Shown in pieces: positions 1-7,940 of a stretch of 32,416 bases of DNA. The stretch comes from Acidimicrobiia bacterium (GTDB lineage Bacteria > Actinomycetota > Acidimicrobiia > Spongiisociales > UBA5794). The DNA is taken from NCBI GenBank assembly GCA_030066715.1, contig JASJBC010000037.1:1-32416 (forward strand). The letters run 5' to 3'. Positions within the stretch are counted from its first letter, which is position 1. Each line of letters opens with the position of its first letter. The translations under genes and the position numbers were made by a program. The notes below the pieces were generated by a model. It made no database searches. It saw nothing but the letters and a program-made list of their open reading frames with translations, and was not told where the DNA came from.

Positions 1-293
1 CACCAGTCGGCCGGAACGATCGAGGTCGCCGCCAGTCGATCCGGAGTGATCGGCGATCCTGCGTCGATATCGGTCCGAACGCTGCCGGCGAGTTGGGCAT
101 GTGGGAGGAGGCCTTCCGGAACCTCTCGCCATTCGATCGACGCCTCGTCTGCGGCGACGCCGGCTTCGATGGCGTCGGCGGCAAACGGATAGGCGATGGT
201 GGGCGGCTCGCCGAGTTCAACCACGATCACTGCGACGACAACGAGGCCTGCGATCGACCAGCGGAACCATGCGATCGGCTGCAACCACCACAC
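1..293 (-). CDS. SAF-domain / CpaB-like membrane-anchored protein, partial (C-terminus beyond window start)
   Basis: Minus-strand reading from GTG at 293 is open to the window edge: VWWLQPIAWFRWSIAGLVVVAVIVVELGEPPTIAYPFAADAIEAGVAADEASIEWREVPEGLLPHAQLAGSVRTDIDAGSPITPDRLAATSIVPADW. One N-terminal TM segment followed by a SAF-like region as in CpaB-type proteins. Not in the ORF track because it has no stop inside the window. Confidence 0.5.
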   Translation of the reverse strand, partial: MWWLQPIAWFRWSIAGLVVVAVIVVELGEPPTIAYPFAADAIEAGVAADEASIEWREVPEGLLPHAQLAGSVRTDIDAGSPITPDRLAATSIVPADW

Positions 294-382
294 GCCACGA
301 ACGTACCGAACCCGATCCCGGGAAGGAAGTGGTCTGGCCTTTCGGTGATGACGAGTCGAACGCCTGCGATCCTCCAGGTCTC

Positions 383-410
383 GACTGGCGACTGGCGACC
401 GGCGACTGGC
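383..410. repeat. Short tandem repeat, 7-bp unit GACTGGC x4 (third unit GACCGGC)
   Basis: Direct reading: gactggc gactggc gaccggc gactggc. Confidence 0.8.
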
Positions 411-753
411 CGCTGGGCGGCCTCACACGCGAACCCTCCCCGGCCCCTCCCTCCGAAGAGGGAAGGGAGCCTCACGCAAGCAGGGGGAATGGTGGGGGAC
501 TTACGTTCGGCGCACGGGGAGGGGACCTATTGACCTCTGCACGGTAGATACGGACGGGTTCCTAAGTGAAGATTCGTTGGAATCACACTATCGAATGCGG
601 TGGGAGTTGTGCCTCCTAAGTTGTGATTCCACGCGCCGGCCCGTCGTCGGGCACAAGTCTATCCTGCGCGCTCTGCGTAGCCAATGACTTATTCGCGCTT
701 GCGGTCCGTAGCCGCGCGGCCTCGGCGATGCTCTGCTCCTAGACTCACCCCTC

Positions 754-1335
754 GTGGAAACCGCCCTCTCTATCGCCATTGCGTATCTGCTCGGGAGCGT
801 CGACGCCGGGGTCATCGTCCCGCGCCTCATGGGTGTCGACATCTACGAGCATGGGAGCGGCAACCCCGGCGCTTCCAACGTGATGCGCACTCTGGGCAAG
901 AAGGCTGGTGCCGCAGTCATGCTCGTCGATGCGCTCAAAGGCTTTCTGGCGGCCCTGATCGGAGCCGCATTGGTGAGCGATGTCGTCGGCTTCTGGTGTG
1001 CACTGGCCGCTGTTGTTGGCCACGTGTTCCCGGTCTGGCATCGGTTTCGCGGGGGGCGGGGTGTCGCCACCGCCATCGGGGCGGTCCTCTTCTTGGAGCC
1101 TTGGTTCGGGCTCATCCTTGCCGTCGGCTGGGGTGGGATTGTCGCCCTCACCAAGACGGCGTCGATAGCTTCTTTGGGGGCAATGGCGGTGTACGTACCC
1201 GGATACGCGTTGTTCGGGTGGCGGGGCTGGGCGCTGCTTGCAGCGGCGCTGACGGCAGCGCTCGTGGTCGTCCGCCATGCCGCAAACATCCGAAGGCTGC
1301 TCGGGGGAAGCGAACAGACCGTGGAGGCGCAATGA
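754..1335 (+). CDS. plsY: Glycerol-3-phosphate acyltransferase PlsY
   Basis: 193 aa, GTG start; AYLLGSVDAGVIVPRLMGVDIYEHGSGNPGASNVMRTLGKKAGAAVMLVDALKG matches PlsY motifs; multi-TM. Confidence 0.93.
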   Translation: METALSIAIAYLLGSVDAGVIVPRLMGVDIYEHGSGNPGASNVMRTLGKKAGAAVMLVDALKGFLAALIGAALVSDVVGFWCALAAVVGHVFPVWHRFRGGRGVATAIGAVLFLEPWFGLILAVGWGGIVALTKTASIASLGAMAVYVPGYALFGWRGWALLAAALTAALVVVRHAANIRRLLGGSEQTVEAQ

Positions 1336-2570
1336 GACCTTTGCCTGAAGCACAGCGAGAGGTGCTGGCGGCCATCGACCAGTTGCCGACTGAGCGTATT
1401 GAGCTGGCTGCGGCCGCAGGTTTGGCGCTGGCAGAGCCGATTGTTGCCCGCCACGACCTTCCCCCATTCGCCAACTCTGCGATGGACGGTTACGCAGTGA
1501 TAGCCGCCGATGTCGTGAACGCACCGGTCACGCTCCCGGTGCTCGAGGACGTCGCTGCCGGCAGCGTGCCCACTTTGTCGGTGACTCCCGGCACCACGAT
1601 CAAGATCATGACCGGTGCTCCAATGCCGGACGGCGCTGATGCGGTCGTCCCGGTCGAGGACACTGAGCCGGGGCAGCGTGAGGTTCGGATTCTGGCCGGC
1701 GTTCCTGCGGGCGAGTCCGTGCGTCCGGCCGGTGACGACGTCGCCGCCGGTACCGTCGTGCTGAATGTCGGGGAGCGTCTCACCCCTCCTCGCCTCGGTG
1801 TCTGCTCGTCGCTCGGCTATGCCCGACCTCTGGTCCGGCGGCGGCCACGGGTCGCGATCATGTCGACCGGTGACGAAATCGTGCCCCCGGAGACTTCGCA
1901 GCTGGCCCCGGGCAAGATCCGCGATGCCAACCGATTCACCTTGCGCGGAGCGCTCGAGGAGGTAGGGGCGGATGTGGTCGACCTCGGCATCGTGGGCGAC
2001 GACGCCGACGAGCTCCGTGCCACCTTCGCTACGGCCGCTGCTTCTGCTGATGTCGTCGTGTCGAGCGGGGGCGTCTCGATGGGGGAGTATGACCTGGTCA
2101 AACACCTCCTTGCTGAGCTCGGGTCGGTCGACTTCTGGAAGGTGGCGATGAAGCCGGCCAAGCCGTTCGCCTTTGGGAGCCTGGGCGGGAAGCCGTTCTT
2201 CGGGCTCCCCGGCAATCCGGTTTCGGTCGCCGTGGCCTTCGAGCAGTTCCTCCGCCCGGCGCTGCTGCACATGATGGGATCGGACAAGCTCTTCCGGCCC
2301 CGGCTGCACGGGATCCTCGAGCAGGATGTCAAGACCGACCCGATGAAGATCGTCTTTCTGCGGGTGAACGTTGCCCCGGGTGCGGACGGGCTGCTCCGGG
2401 CGCACCTGAGCGGCGGGCAGGGCTCGAACATCCTCAGCGCCCTTGCTGCGGCAGACGCCTACGCCGCGATTCCCGTTGGCGTCGCTGAGGTTCCGGCTGG
2501 TTCAATGGTGGAGTTGGAGATGATGAAGATGCCGGAGGCGCGGACGGCAGCGGAGGTGACGGGTGGCTGA
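1332..2570 (+). CDS. moeA: Molybdopterin molybdotransferase MoeA / gephyrin-like protein
   Basis: ATG at 1332 overlaps the plsY stop (ATGA). Protein MRPLPEAQREVLAAIDQL...DLPPFANSAMDGYAV...VSSGGVSMGEYDLVK...KPFAFG...FFGLPGNPVSVAVAFEQFLRPAL is diagnostic of MoeA. The track ORF start (684) is an upstream extension in the same frame. Confidence 0.95.
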   Translation: MRPLPEAQREVLAAIDQLPTERIELAAAAGLALAEPIVARHDLPPFANSAMDGYAVIAADVVNAPVTLPVLEDVAAGSVPTLSVTPGTTIKIMTGAPMPDGADAVVPVEDTEPGQREVRILAGVPAGESVRPAGDDVAAGTVVLNVGERLTPPRLGVCSSLGYARPLVRRRPRVAIMSTGDEIVPPETSQLAPGKIRDANRFTLRGALEEVGADVVDLGIVGDDADELRATFATAAASADVVVSSGGVSMGEYDLVKHLLAELGSVDFWKVAMKPAKPFAFGSLGGKPFFGLPGNPVSVAVAFEQFLRPALLHMMGSDKLFRPRLHGILEQDVKTDPMKIVFLRVNVAPGADGLLRAHLSGGQGSNILSALAAADAYAAIPVGVAEVPAGSMVELEMMKMPEARTAAEVTGG

Positions 2571-3033
2571 AGGGTTCACCCATCTGGACGACCAAGGCAA
2601 CGCCCGGATGGTCGATGTCGGAGAGAAGTCCGTCACGGCGCGGGTCGCTGTTGCCGAAGCCGGGGTGCGCCTCTCCGCAGAGGTGAGGGAGAAGCTCTTC
2701 GCCGGGGACCTGCCCAAAGGCGACGCACTGGGCGTTGCCCGGGTAGCCGCGATCATGGCGGCGAAGCAGACACCAAACCTCATTCCCCTATGTCACCCGA
2801 TCGCGATTGATGGCGTGGACGTGGACATCCAGGAAACCGATACGGGGGCCCGGGTCGAGGTGACCGCACGCACCACGGCGAAGACTGGGATCGAGATGGA
2901 GGCGATGACTGCGGCTGCCATCGGGGCCGTTGCCATCTACGACATGGTGAAGGGGCTCGACCGATCCGCAGAGATCGATTCGGTGCGGCTGCTGGCAAAG
3001 AGCGGCGGCAAGTCGGGGGACTGGACTCGATGA
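2563..3033 (+). CDS. moaC: Cyclic pyranopterin monophosphate synthase MoaC
   Basis: 156 aa; FTHLDDQGNARMVDVGEKSVTARVAVAEA...KGDALGVARVAAIMAAKQTPNLIPLCHPI...TGIEMEAMTAAAIGAVAIYDMVKG. Confidence 0.96.
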   Translation: MAEGFTHLDDQGNARMVDVGEKSVTARVAVAEAGVRLSAEVREKLFAGDLPKGDALGVARVAAIMAAKQTPNLIPLCHPIAIDGVDVDIQETDTGARVEVTARTTAKTGIEMEAMTAAAIGAVAIYDMVKGLDRSAEIDSVRLLAKSGGKSGDWTR

Positions 3034-3509
3034 GAGCCGCCGTAGTCACTGTGAGTGACCGTGTCTCCCAGGGCACGGCCGAGGATCTCTCCGGCCCGGC
3101 GGCGGTGAATCGGCTCGCCGCCTACGGAATTGATGGTGCGAGCCTCCGCGTGGTGCCGGACGGGGTCGAGTCGGTCCGGTCCGCTCTCGAGGATCTGATG
3201 ACCGACCACGACCTCATCGTGACGACTGGAGGTACCGGATTCTCCCCGCGCGATGTGACTCCTGAGGCCACTCGCCTCGTGATCGACCGCGAAGCGCCGG
3301 GTCTCGCAGAGGCAATGAGGGCGGCCACTTTCGGCCGTTTTCCCCACGGCATGCTGTCCCGCGGCGTGTCCGGGATCGCCGGCTCGACCCTAATCGTCAA
3401 CCTCCCCGGGTCCGTCAAGGCGGTCGAGGAGTCGCTTGATATCATCGGTCCGGCTCTCAGCCATGGAATCGAATTGCTTATAGCCGGCCAAAGCGACCAC
3501 AATATGTGA
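3030..3509 (+). CDS. MogA/MoaB-family molybdopterin adenylyltransferase-like protein
   Basis: 159 aa; AAVVTVSDRVSQGTAEDLSG...LIVTTGGTGFSPRDVTPEATRLVIDREAPGLAEAMR...LSRGVSGIAGSTLIVNLPGSVKAVEESL; ATGA overlap with moaC. Confidence 0.92.
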   Translation: MRAAVVTVSDRVSQGTAEDLSGPAAVNRLAAYGIDGASLRVVPDGVESVRSALEDLMTDHDLIVTTGGTGFSPRDVTPEATRLVIDREAPGLAEAMRAATFGRFPHGMLSRGVSGIAGSTLIVNLPGSVKAVEESLDIIGPALSHGIELLIAGQSDHNM

Positions 3510-3594
3510 TCACCCGTATGGGACGGACGGGCCGAAATACTTGGCTGCACTCGAAGCAGTGCCTACGCTCAGTGGCGGGCGGAGTAAGGAACAG

Positions 3595-4038
3595 ATGGAA
3601 ATATTGGCCTTCCTGATCATCGGGGGCGTGTGGGCAGTCTTTTTGCTGCCCTCGTTCTTCGAAGGGCAGAAGAGTGCCTCCATGAGGTCGACTCGCAGTT
3701 TTGCGCGCAGCAACGACCTTCTTGCTTCCGTTGCGCTCCGTTCAGCCGACGAAGTCCGAGCCGCCAGCGGCGCAAGACGGCGGCGACGTCGTGCGGTGGC
3801 AATCCTGGGTTCTGGGGCTCTGGGCTCGCTTGGTGCCGCTGTCATCACGGGCAGCACGGTGTGGCTCGGCGTCACGATCTTCTTCGATGTTCTGCTGGCC
3901 GGGTTTGTGACTGCGCTGCTGCAGGCGAAAGCCGCCCGGTTCCAGCAAGTGGCCCCGGTGGTGTCCATCGATTCGGCGCAGGGTGGAGAGGCCACCGAGG
4001 TCGAGGCGATACCCACGATCCGGATCGTCGGAGCCTGA
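3595..4038 (+). CDS. Small membrane protein resembling GlpR (receptor of gephyrin-like Glp)
   Basis: From ATG 3595: MEILAFLIIGGVWAVFLLPSFFEGQKSASMRSTRSFARSND...RRRRRRAVAILGSGALGSLGAAVITGSTVWLGVTIFFDVLLAGFVTALLQAKAARF. N-terminal TM, soluble linker, Arg-rich cluster, then two TMs; lies downstream of moeA. Confidence 0.6.
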   Translation: MEILAFLIIGGVWAVFLLPSFFEGQKSASMRSTRSFARSNDLLASVALRSADEVRAASGARRRRRRAVAILGSGALGSLGAAVITGSTVWLGVTIFFDVLLAGFVTALLQAKAARFQQVAPVVSIDSAQGGEATEVEAIPTIRIVGA

Positions 4039-4662
4039 GTGGCTGACTCCCTGAACCTTGACTCGCTTGAAGCCGAAGTCCGCGCCGAACTCGACGAGAA
4101 GTTTGCGGCCCGGGAACTTGCGCTGAAGAACTGCCGGAAGATCATCCAGGCGTCCTCGAAAGCCATACGGGCACTGCACCGTGGCGACCTCGCCGATGCT
4201 GATGAGCTTCTCGCCGCAGGGCGGGCGCTGATCGATGAAGCCGAGGCGCCGCTCACCGAGCATCGTGACATCTACCACGCCGGGTTCTTCTACGACGCAG
4301 TGAAGGAGTACGCAGAGGCGGAACTGACCAAGGCTCTGGTTCTGCAACAGCCCCTGCCGCTGCCGTCCGATCTCGGGCTCCACGCAGTGCCGTACCTAAA
4401 GGGTCTTGGTGAGGCTGTCGGCGAGTTGCGACGGCGGCTCCTCGACCAACTGCGCAAGGGAGAGCTGGCAGAGGCCGAGGACACCTTTGCGGACATGGAG
4501 ACCATCCACGATCTTCTTGCCGCGTTGGACTACCCCGATGGCATGACCTCCTCGCTGCGCCGCACCACCGACGTGGCCCGCTCTCTGATCGAGCGCAGCC
4601 GTGCGGATCTGACGACGACCATCGTCCAAGAGCGGCTCCGCAGCCAACTCGAAGCCAACTGA
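4039..4662 (+). CDS. Translin-family protein
   Basis: 207 aa all-helical; CRKIIQASSKAIRALHRGDLADADELL...AGFFYDAVKEYAEAELTKALV...YLKGLGEAVGELRRRLLDQLRKGELAEAEDTFADMETIHDLLAALDYPDGMTSSLRRTTDVARSLIERSRADLTTTI resembles translin/TRAX (YLxGlgelvGELRR; YPd...LRrxxDvaRsLIexTraDLT). GTG immediately follows the TGA of the previous gene. Confidence 0.75.
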   Translation: MADSLNLDSLEAEVRAELDEKFAARELALKNCRKIIQASSKAIRALHRGDLADADELLAAGRALIDEAEAPLTEHRDIYHAGFFYDAVKEYAEAELTKALVLQQPLPLPSDLGLHAVPYLKGLGEAVGELRRRLLDQLRKGELAEAEDTFADMETIHDLLAALDYPDGMTSSLRRTTDVARSLIERSRADLTTTIVQERLRSQLEAN

Positions 4663-4687
4663 CGATGGCTACACTTGCTTCTCGCCC

Positions 4688-4761
4688 GGGGGTGTAGCTC
4701 AGTTCGGCAGAGCGCTACGTTCGCAACGTAGAAGTCACGGGTTCAAATCCCGTCACCTCCA
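4688..4761 (+). tRNA. tRNA-Ala (anticodon CGC)
   Basis: Cloverleaf: acceptor GGGGGTG/CACCTCC with G3:U70 (alanine identity element); anticodon stem-loop CTACG-TTCGCAA-CGTAG; T arm ACGGG-TTCAAAT-CCCGT; discriminator A; CCA not encoded. Confidence 0.93.
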
Positions 4762-4763
4762 CG

Positions 4764-4800
4764 AAGGGACCGTCCTACTCGGCCGGTCCCTTCTCCTATT
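4764..4800 (+). terminator. Rho-independent-like terminator after tRNA-Ala
   Basis: 9-bp perfect hairpin AAGGGACCG / CGGTCCCTT followed by a pyrimidine/T-rich tail ctccta. Confidence 0.65.
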
Positions 4801-4804
4801 CGAG

Positions 4805-4957
4805 CGGTGCGTTGGCGATAGGTTGTGTTTCCGCCTCCGGGATAGACCGTGGGATGGGCTGGTGGCCGGTTTGCCGTTTGGTTGGCGCGGGCGGGAGCAG
4901 GTTCAAATCCCGTCACCTCCACTGTGAGTGCATCCGATCATCAGATCGGATGCACTC
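4805..4957. repeat. tRNA-tail cassette copy A: spacer + 23-nt tRNA-Ala 3' tail + hairpin
   Basis: Shares cggtgcgttggcgataggtt...ccgcctccgggatagaccg...gcgggagcaggttcaaatcccgtcacctccac...gagtgcatccgatcatcag.tcggatgcac with copy B. The 23-nt tail (4900-4922) is identical to 4740-4762 of the tRNA locus. Hairpin arms 4926-4939 and 4944-4957 are a perfect 14 bp. Confidence 0.88.
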
Positions 4958-4968
4958 TTCTTCTAGGC

Positions 4969-5116
4969 CGGTGCGTTGGCGATAGGTTCTCATTCCGCCT
5001 CCGGGATAGACCGCAGGGTGGGCGATGGCCGATTCGCTGTGGCGGGTAGCGGGCGGGAGCAGGTTCAAATCCCGTCACCTCCACTCGAGTGCATCCGATC
5101 ATCAGCTCGGATGCAC
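4969..5116. repeat. tRNA-tail cassette copy B: spacer + 23-nt tRNA-Ala 3' tail + hairpin
   Basis: Second copy; tRNA tail at 5062-5084; hairpin arms GTGCATCCGA (5089-5098) and TCGGATGCAC (5107-5116). Confidence 0.88.
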
Positions 5117-5216
5117 CCGCAACCGATTTACCCGTCTCCGATGATGGGGATAGGCTCCTGTCGGAGCGAGCGCCGTCGTCATCCGATGCAATCGGCGCCG
5201 GGACTACACGAGCGGG

Positions 5217-7940
5217 ATGTCCTGCATGGAATCGGCTTGGGACGGCGAAGGGGTGACCGTACCTTCCCGACTCGTCCGCCGGGGCGCGGCGGCGTGGCGC
5301 TGGATGCTTCAACCGTGGCGGTCGTTCGGGTTGATCGTTGCTCTGATCGCCTCGTTCGCAGTGCCCTCCTTCATGGCGGCGAGCGCCGATGTCTTCCGGC
5401 TGGCGGCGGCGGACGCGATTACCCGCCAAGCAGTTGAGGACGATCCGGGAGGTCTTGATGCAACCCTCATGGCGACCGGGAGACTGAGCGTTGATGGTGT
5501 CCAGGCTTTGGAAGGGGCAACCCGTGCTCAGCTCGGGCGTGTCGATCGGCTCGGTGAACCTTCACTGACTCTGTACGTCCCGGGTGCCGACCTGGGTTTG
5601 CAGACTCCGCCCGAGGAGGATGGAGCGCCGGCCGAGACGATCATTGGATCTGGCGCCAGGTTCCTCGCTCGCGACGGTGCGATTGCCGCTTTGGATGTCG
5701 TGGCAGGTGACCGGTCTGTCGAAGGACTCTGGATCTCCGAGGATCGGTCCGAACAGCTTGGCCTTGGCGTCGGCGACCTCGTCGTGGTCAACGACCGCGA
5801 TCCCGTCCCGATTGCCGGGGTATATGCGAACTTGTGGGAGGGTGAACGAGATCCGTACTGGGACGATCTGCCTGCGGTGGTGGTGCCGAGCTACTCATCC
5901 GTATACGGCGGAGCGCTCTTTGAGGTGGTCGTCCTACCCGAGTCGTTGCTCTTGTCGCTCGGGGTCGACGGTGTGGCCCGCTGGGAGGCGGCGGCGACAG
6001 AAACGGTAGAAACGTACGCCGGCCTCGTCGAGCATGCGACGCAGCTTCGTGGGATTGAGCGCTCCTACACCGGATCCGACGAGATGGCGGCCGCAATCGC
6101 CGAGTTTGCTGGCGACGGTGGTCCGGTGCCTGCGTTGATGACCGACACGTTCGACATTCGTGTCGACGTCGACCGGGTCCTTGCCGATCTAGACCAACCG
6201 ATCGAGACCACGGCCTTTGCCGGCATCGTGCTCGGTCTCGTCGTAACCGCAGCAGGCGCGGGGTTTGCTGTTCGCCGCCGTGCGGTCGAGATGCGCCTTC
6301 TGCGGGCAGATGGGGATGCTTGGTGGCGGTTCGCATTACGTGCAATCGTGCAGTACCTACCCGCTGCAGTGGTAGGCGGAGCCCTCGGCGTTGTGGCGGG
6401 TTGGGCTCTCATCGCCCTGCCGGGCGAGGTGGACCGCAGTCGATGGGACGTGATCGAATTCCGACCCATCGTCTGGACCCTGGCGGCCGGGCTCCTCGTT
6501 GCCGCCGCCGTTACGGCAGTCGCTGCGAGCCGGCTGTTGTACACGCGCCAGGCCGCAGTCGCTGGGCTGAGACCGGCTTGGCTACTTCCGCTCTTGGGCG
6601 GCGCAGTGGCGGCGTGGATCCAGGTCGGTTCGGCCGCAGATTCCGGCGAGGTTGACCTGCTGGTAGTCGCCTTTCCCCTGGTCGGGCTGCTGGCGGGTGT
6701 CGGGCTCGTCGTCTTCGCTGCTCGATGGTTGATGCGACGTGTTCACCGGACCGGTGGGTCACTCCCACCCGCCCTCTTCTTCGCCTGGCGCAGGATCACC
6801 AGCGCCGAGGCCGGTGCCGTTCTCCTTTCGGCCGCCATGGGTGTCGCACTCGGGCTGATCGTCTTCACCACCACGCTCGTTGACTCGCTGGAGCGTGCGA
6901 CGGACGCCAAAACGACGGCAGTCGTCGGCGGGCAGACCCAGGCCCAGCTGTACTTCCCCTATGACGGTGAACTCCCCGAGACAACGACCATCGTCCGCTC
7001 TCAGCGGACGCGCCTGACGATCGGCGGAGGTGTCGTTGCCGTCCGGGCGATCGACCTCGACACCTATGCCGATGCTGTTACTTGGGATCCCTTATTCGGC
7101 GGATCGGCCGAGCAGGTGGTTGAGGCATTGCGGACGCCAGTTGCAGCCGACGTCGCTGTCGTCGTTGCCGGCGATAGGTCGATTCCCACTGGCGGCGGGT
7201 TTGGGATAACGACCGTGATGTCCTACGAGATCGTGGGCACCGTCGATTCGGCCCCGCTCGTCTCGGAGGCGCATCCGACGATCATCGTTCGTTGGGATCA
7301 GATGATCGACGTCGCCCGCAACCGGCACGAGGCACAGCGTCCGCCCGACGTCGATCGAGACGATTGGGCAGCCACCTTCCGCTCGCCCTTTGTCGGGGCT
7401 CGTCGCGTCGTGGTCTCGCAGCTCAACGAGGAAGCCCTTCAAGTGTTCCTCGCTGAGAATGACGCCGATGTGCGAGAGTTCACGACGGTCGCGGATCGAG
7501 AACGATTGGCTGCAACGCGGGCTGCGCAATGGGCGTTCGGCCACCTCGGGCTGCTTGCCGCCGTCGCCGGGCTTGCTGCCATCGGAACGATGCTCTTCTA
7601 CCTGTCCGAGCAGCGAACAGCGCGGCGGATCTCCTCGATGATGTCGCGCCGGATGGGGATGCGACCGCTCGCCGATGCGGCCGCCGAGGTGATGGAGCTC
7701 CTCGGGCTGGTGGTGATCGCCTACGCCGCCGGTGCCTCGACGGCGGTGTTGATTGCGCACCGCGTCTTCGACCGATTCGAACCCGATCGTCGTGTGCCCC
7801 CGGACGTCGGTCTCCAGACCTCCTGGCCGCTCCTGCTGGCGATTGCTGCGCTTGGTGTAGGTGTCGTGGTGATCGCGGCTCTCGTCAACCACCGCATCGC
7901 CGCTAGGCGATCGTACGGGGAGGTGCTCCGTGACGTCTGA
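5217..7940 (+). CDS. FtsX-like / MacB-type ABC transporter permease (907 aa)
   Basis: About 10 predicted TM segments: one N-terminal, a central cluster and a C-terminal cluster, flanking large extracytoplasmic regions. Tail GHLGLLAAVAGLAAIGTMLFYLSEQRTARRISSMMSRRMGMRPL is typical FtsX. GTG 5253 is an alternative start. Confidence 0.85.
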   Translation: MSCMESAWDGEGVTVPSRLVRRGAAAWRWMLQPWRSFGLIVALIASFAVPSFMAASADVFRLAAADAITRQAVEDDPGGLDATLMATGRLSVDGVQALEGATRAQLGRVDRLGEPSLTLYVPGADLGLQTPPEEDGAPAETIIGSGARFLARDGAIAALDVVAGDRSVEGLWISEDRSEQLGLGVGDLVVVNDRDPVPIAGVYANLWEGERDPYWDDLPAVVVPSYSSVYGGALFEVVVLPESLLLSLGVDGVARWEAAATETVETYAGLVEHATQLRGIERSYTGSDEMAAAIAEFAGDGGPVPALMTDTFDIRVDVDRVLADLDQPIETTAFAGIVLGLVVTAAGAGFAVRRRAVEMRLLRADGDAWWRFALRAIVQYLPAAVVGGALGVVAGWALIALPGEVDRSRWDVIEFRPIVWTLAAGLLVAAAVTAVAASRLLYTRQAAVAGLRPAWLLPLLGGAVAAWIQVGSAADSGEVDLLVVAFPLVGLLAGVGLVVFAARWLMRRVHRTGGSLPPALFFAWRRITSAEAGAVLLSAAMGVALGLIVFTTTLVDSLERATDAKTTAVVGGQTQAQLYFPYDGELPETTTIVRSQRTRLTIGGGVVAVRAIDLDTYADAVTWDPLFGGSAEQVVEALRTPVAADVAVVVAGDRSIPTGGGFGITTVMSYEIVGTVDSAPLVSEAHPTIIVRWDQMIDVARNRHEAQRPPDVDRDDWAATFRSPFVGARRVVVSQLNEEALQVFLAENDADVREFTTVADRERLAATRAAQWAFGHLGLLAAVAGLAAIGTMLFYLSEQRTARRISSMMSRRMGMRPLADAAAEVMELLGLVVIAYAAGASTAVLIAHRVFDRFEPDRRVPPDVGLQTSWPLLLAIAALGVGVVVIAALVNHRIAARRSYGEVLRDV

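Noticed and set aside
93-547. Overlapping + strand ORFs of 146 and 148 aa
   Set aside because: Composition is non-protein-like, they overlap each other, and they span the repeats and the antisense SAF-like frame.
843-2405. 520-aa minus-strand ORF antisense to plsY/moeA
   Set aside because: Low-complexity, Arg/His/Pro-rich translation with no recognisable domain; overlaps confident moeA. Typical antisense open frame in high-GC coding DNA.
4740-5116. CRISPR-like array interpretation of the repeated 23-mer
   Set aside because: Only three copies, spacers are similar to each other rather than unique, and the repeat is the tRNA-Ala 3' end.
4688-5116. Extant integrative element at the tRNA-Ala
   Set aside because: The direct repeats are only ~160 bp apart with no integrase or cargo between them; at most scars.
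4849-5437. Short ORFs (66, 153 and 162 aa) over the tRNA-tail cassettes
   Set aside because: They translate repeats and hairpins in several frames, with no consistent coding signal or plausible domain.
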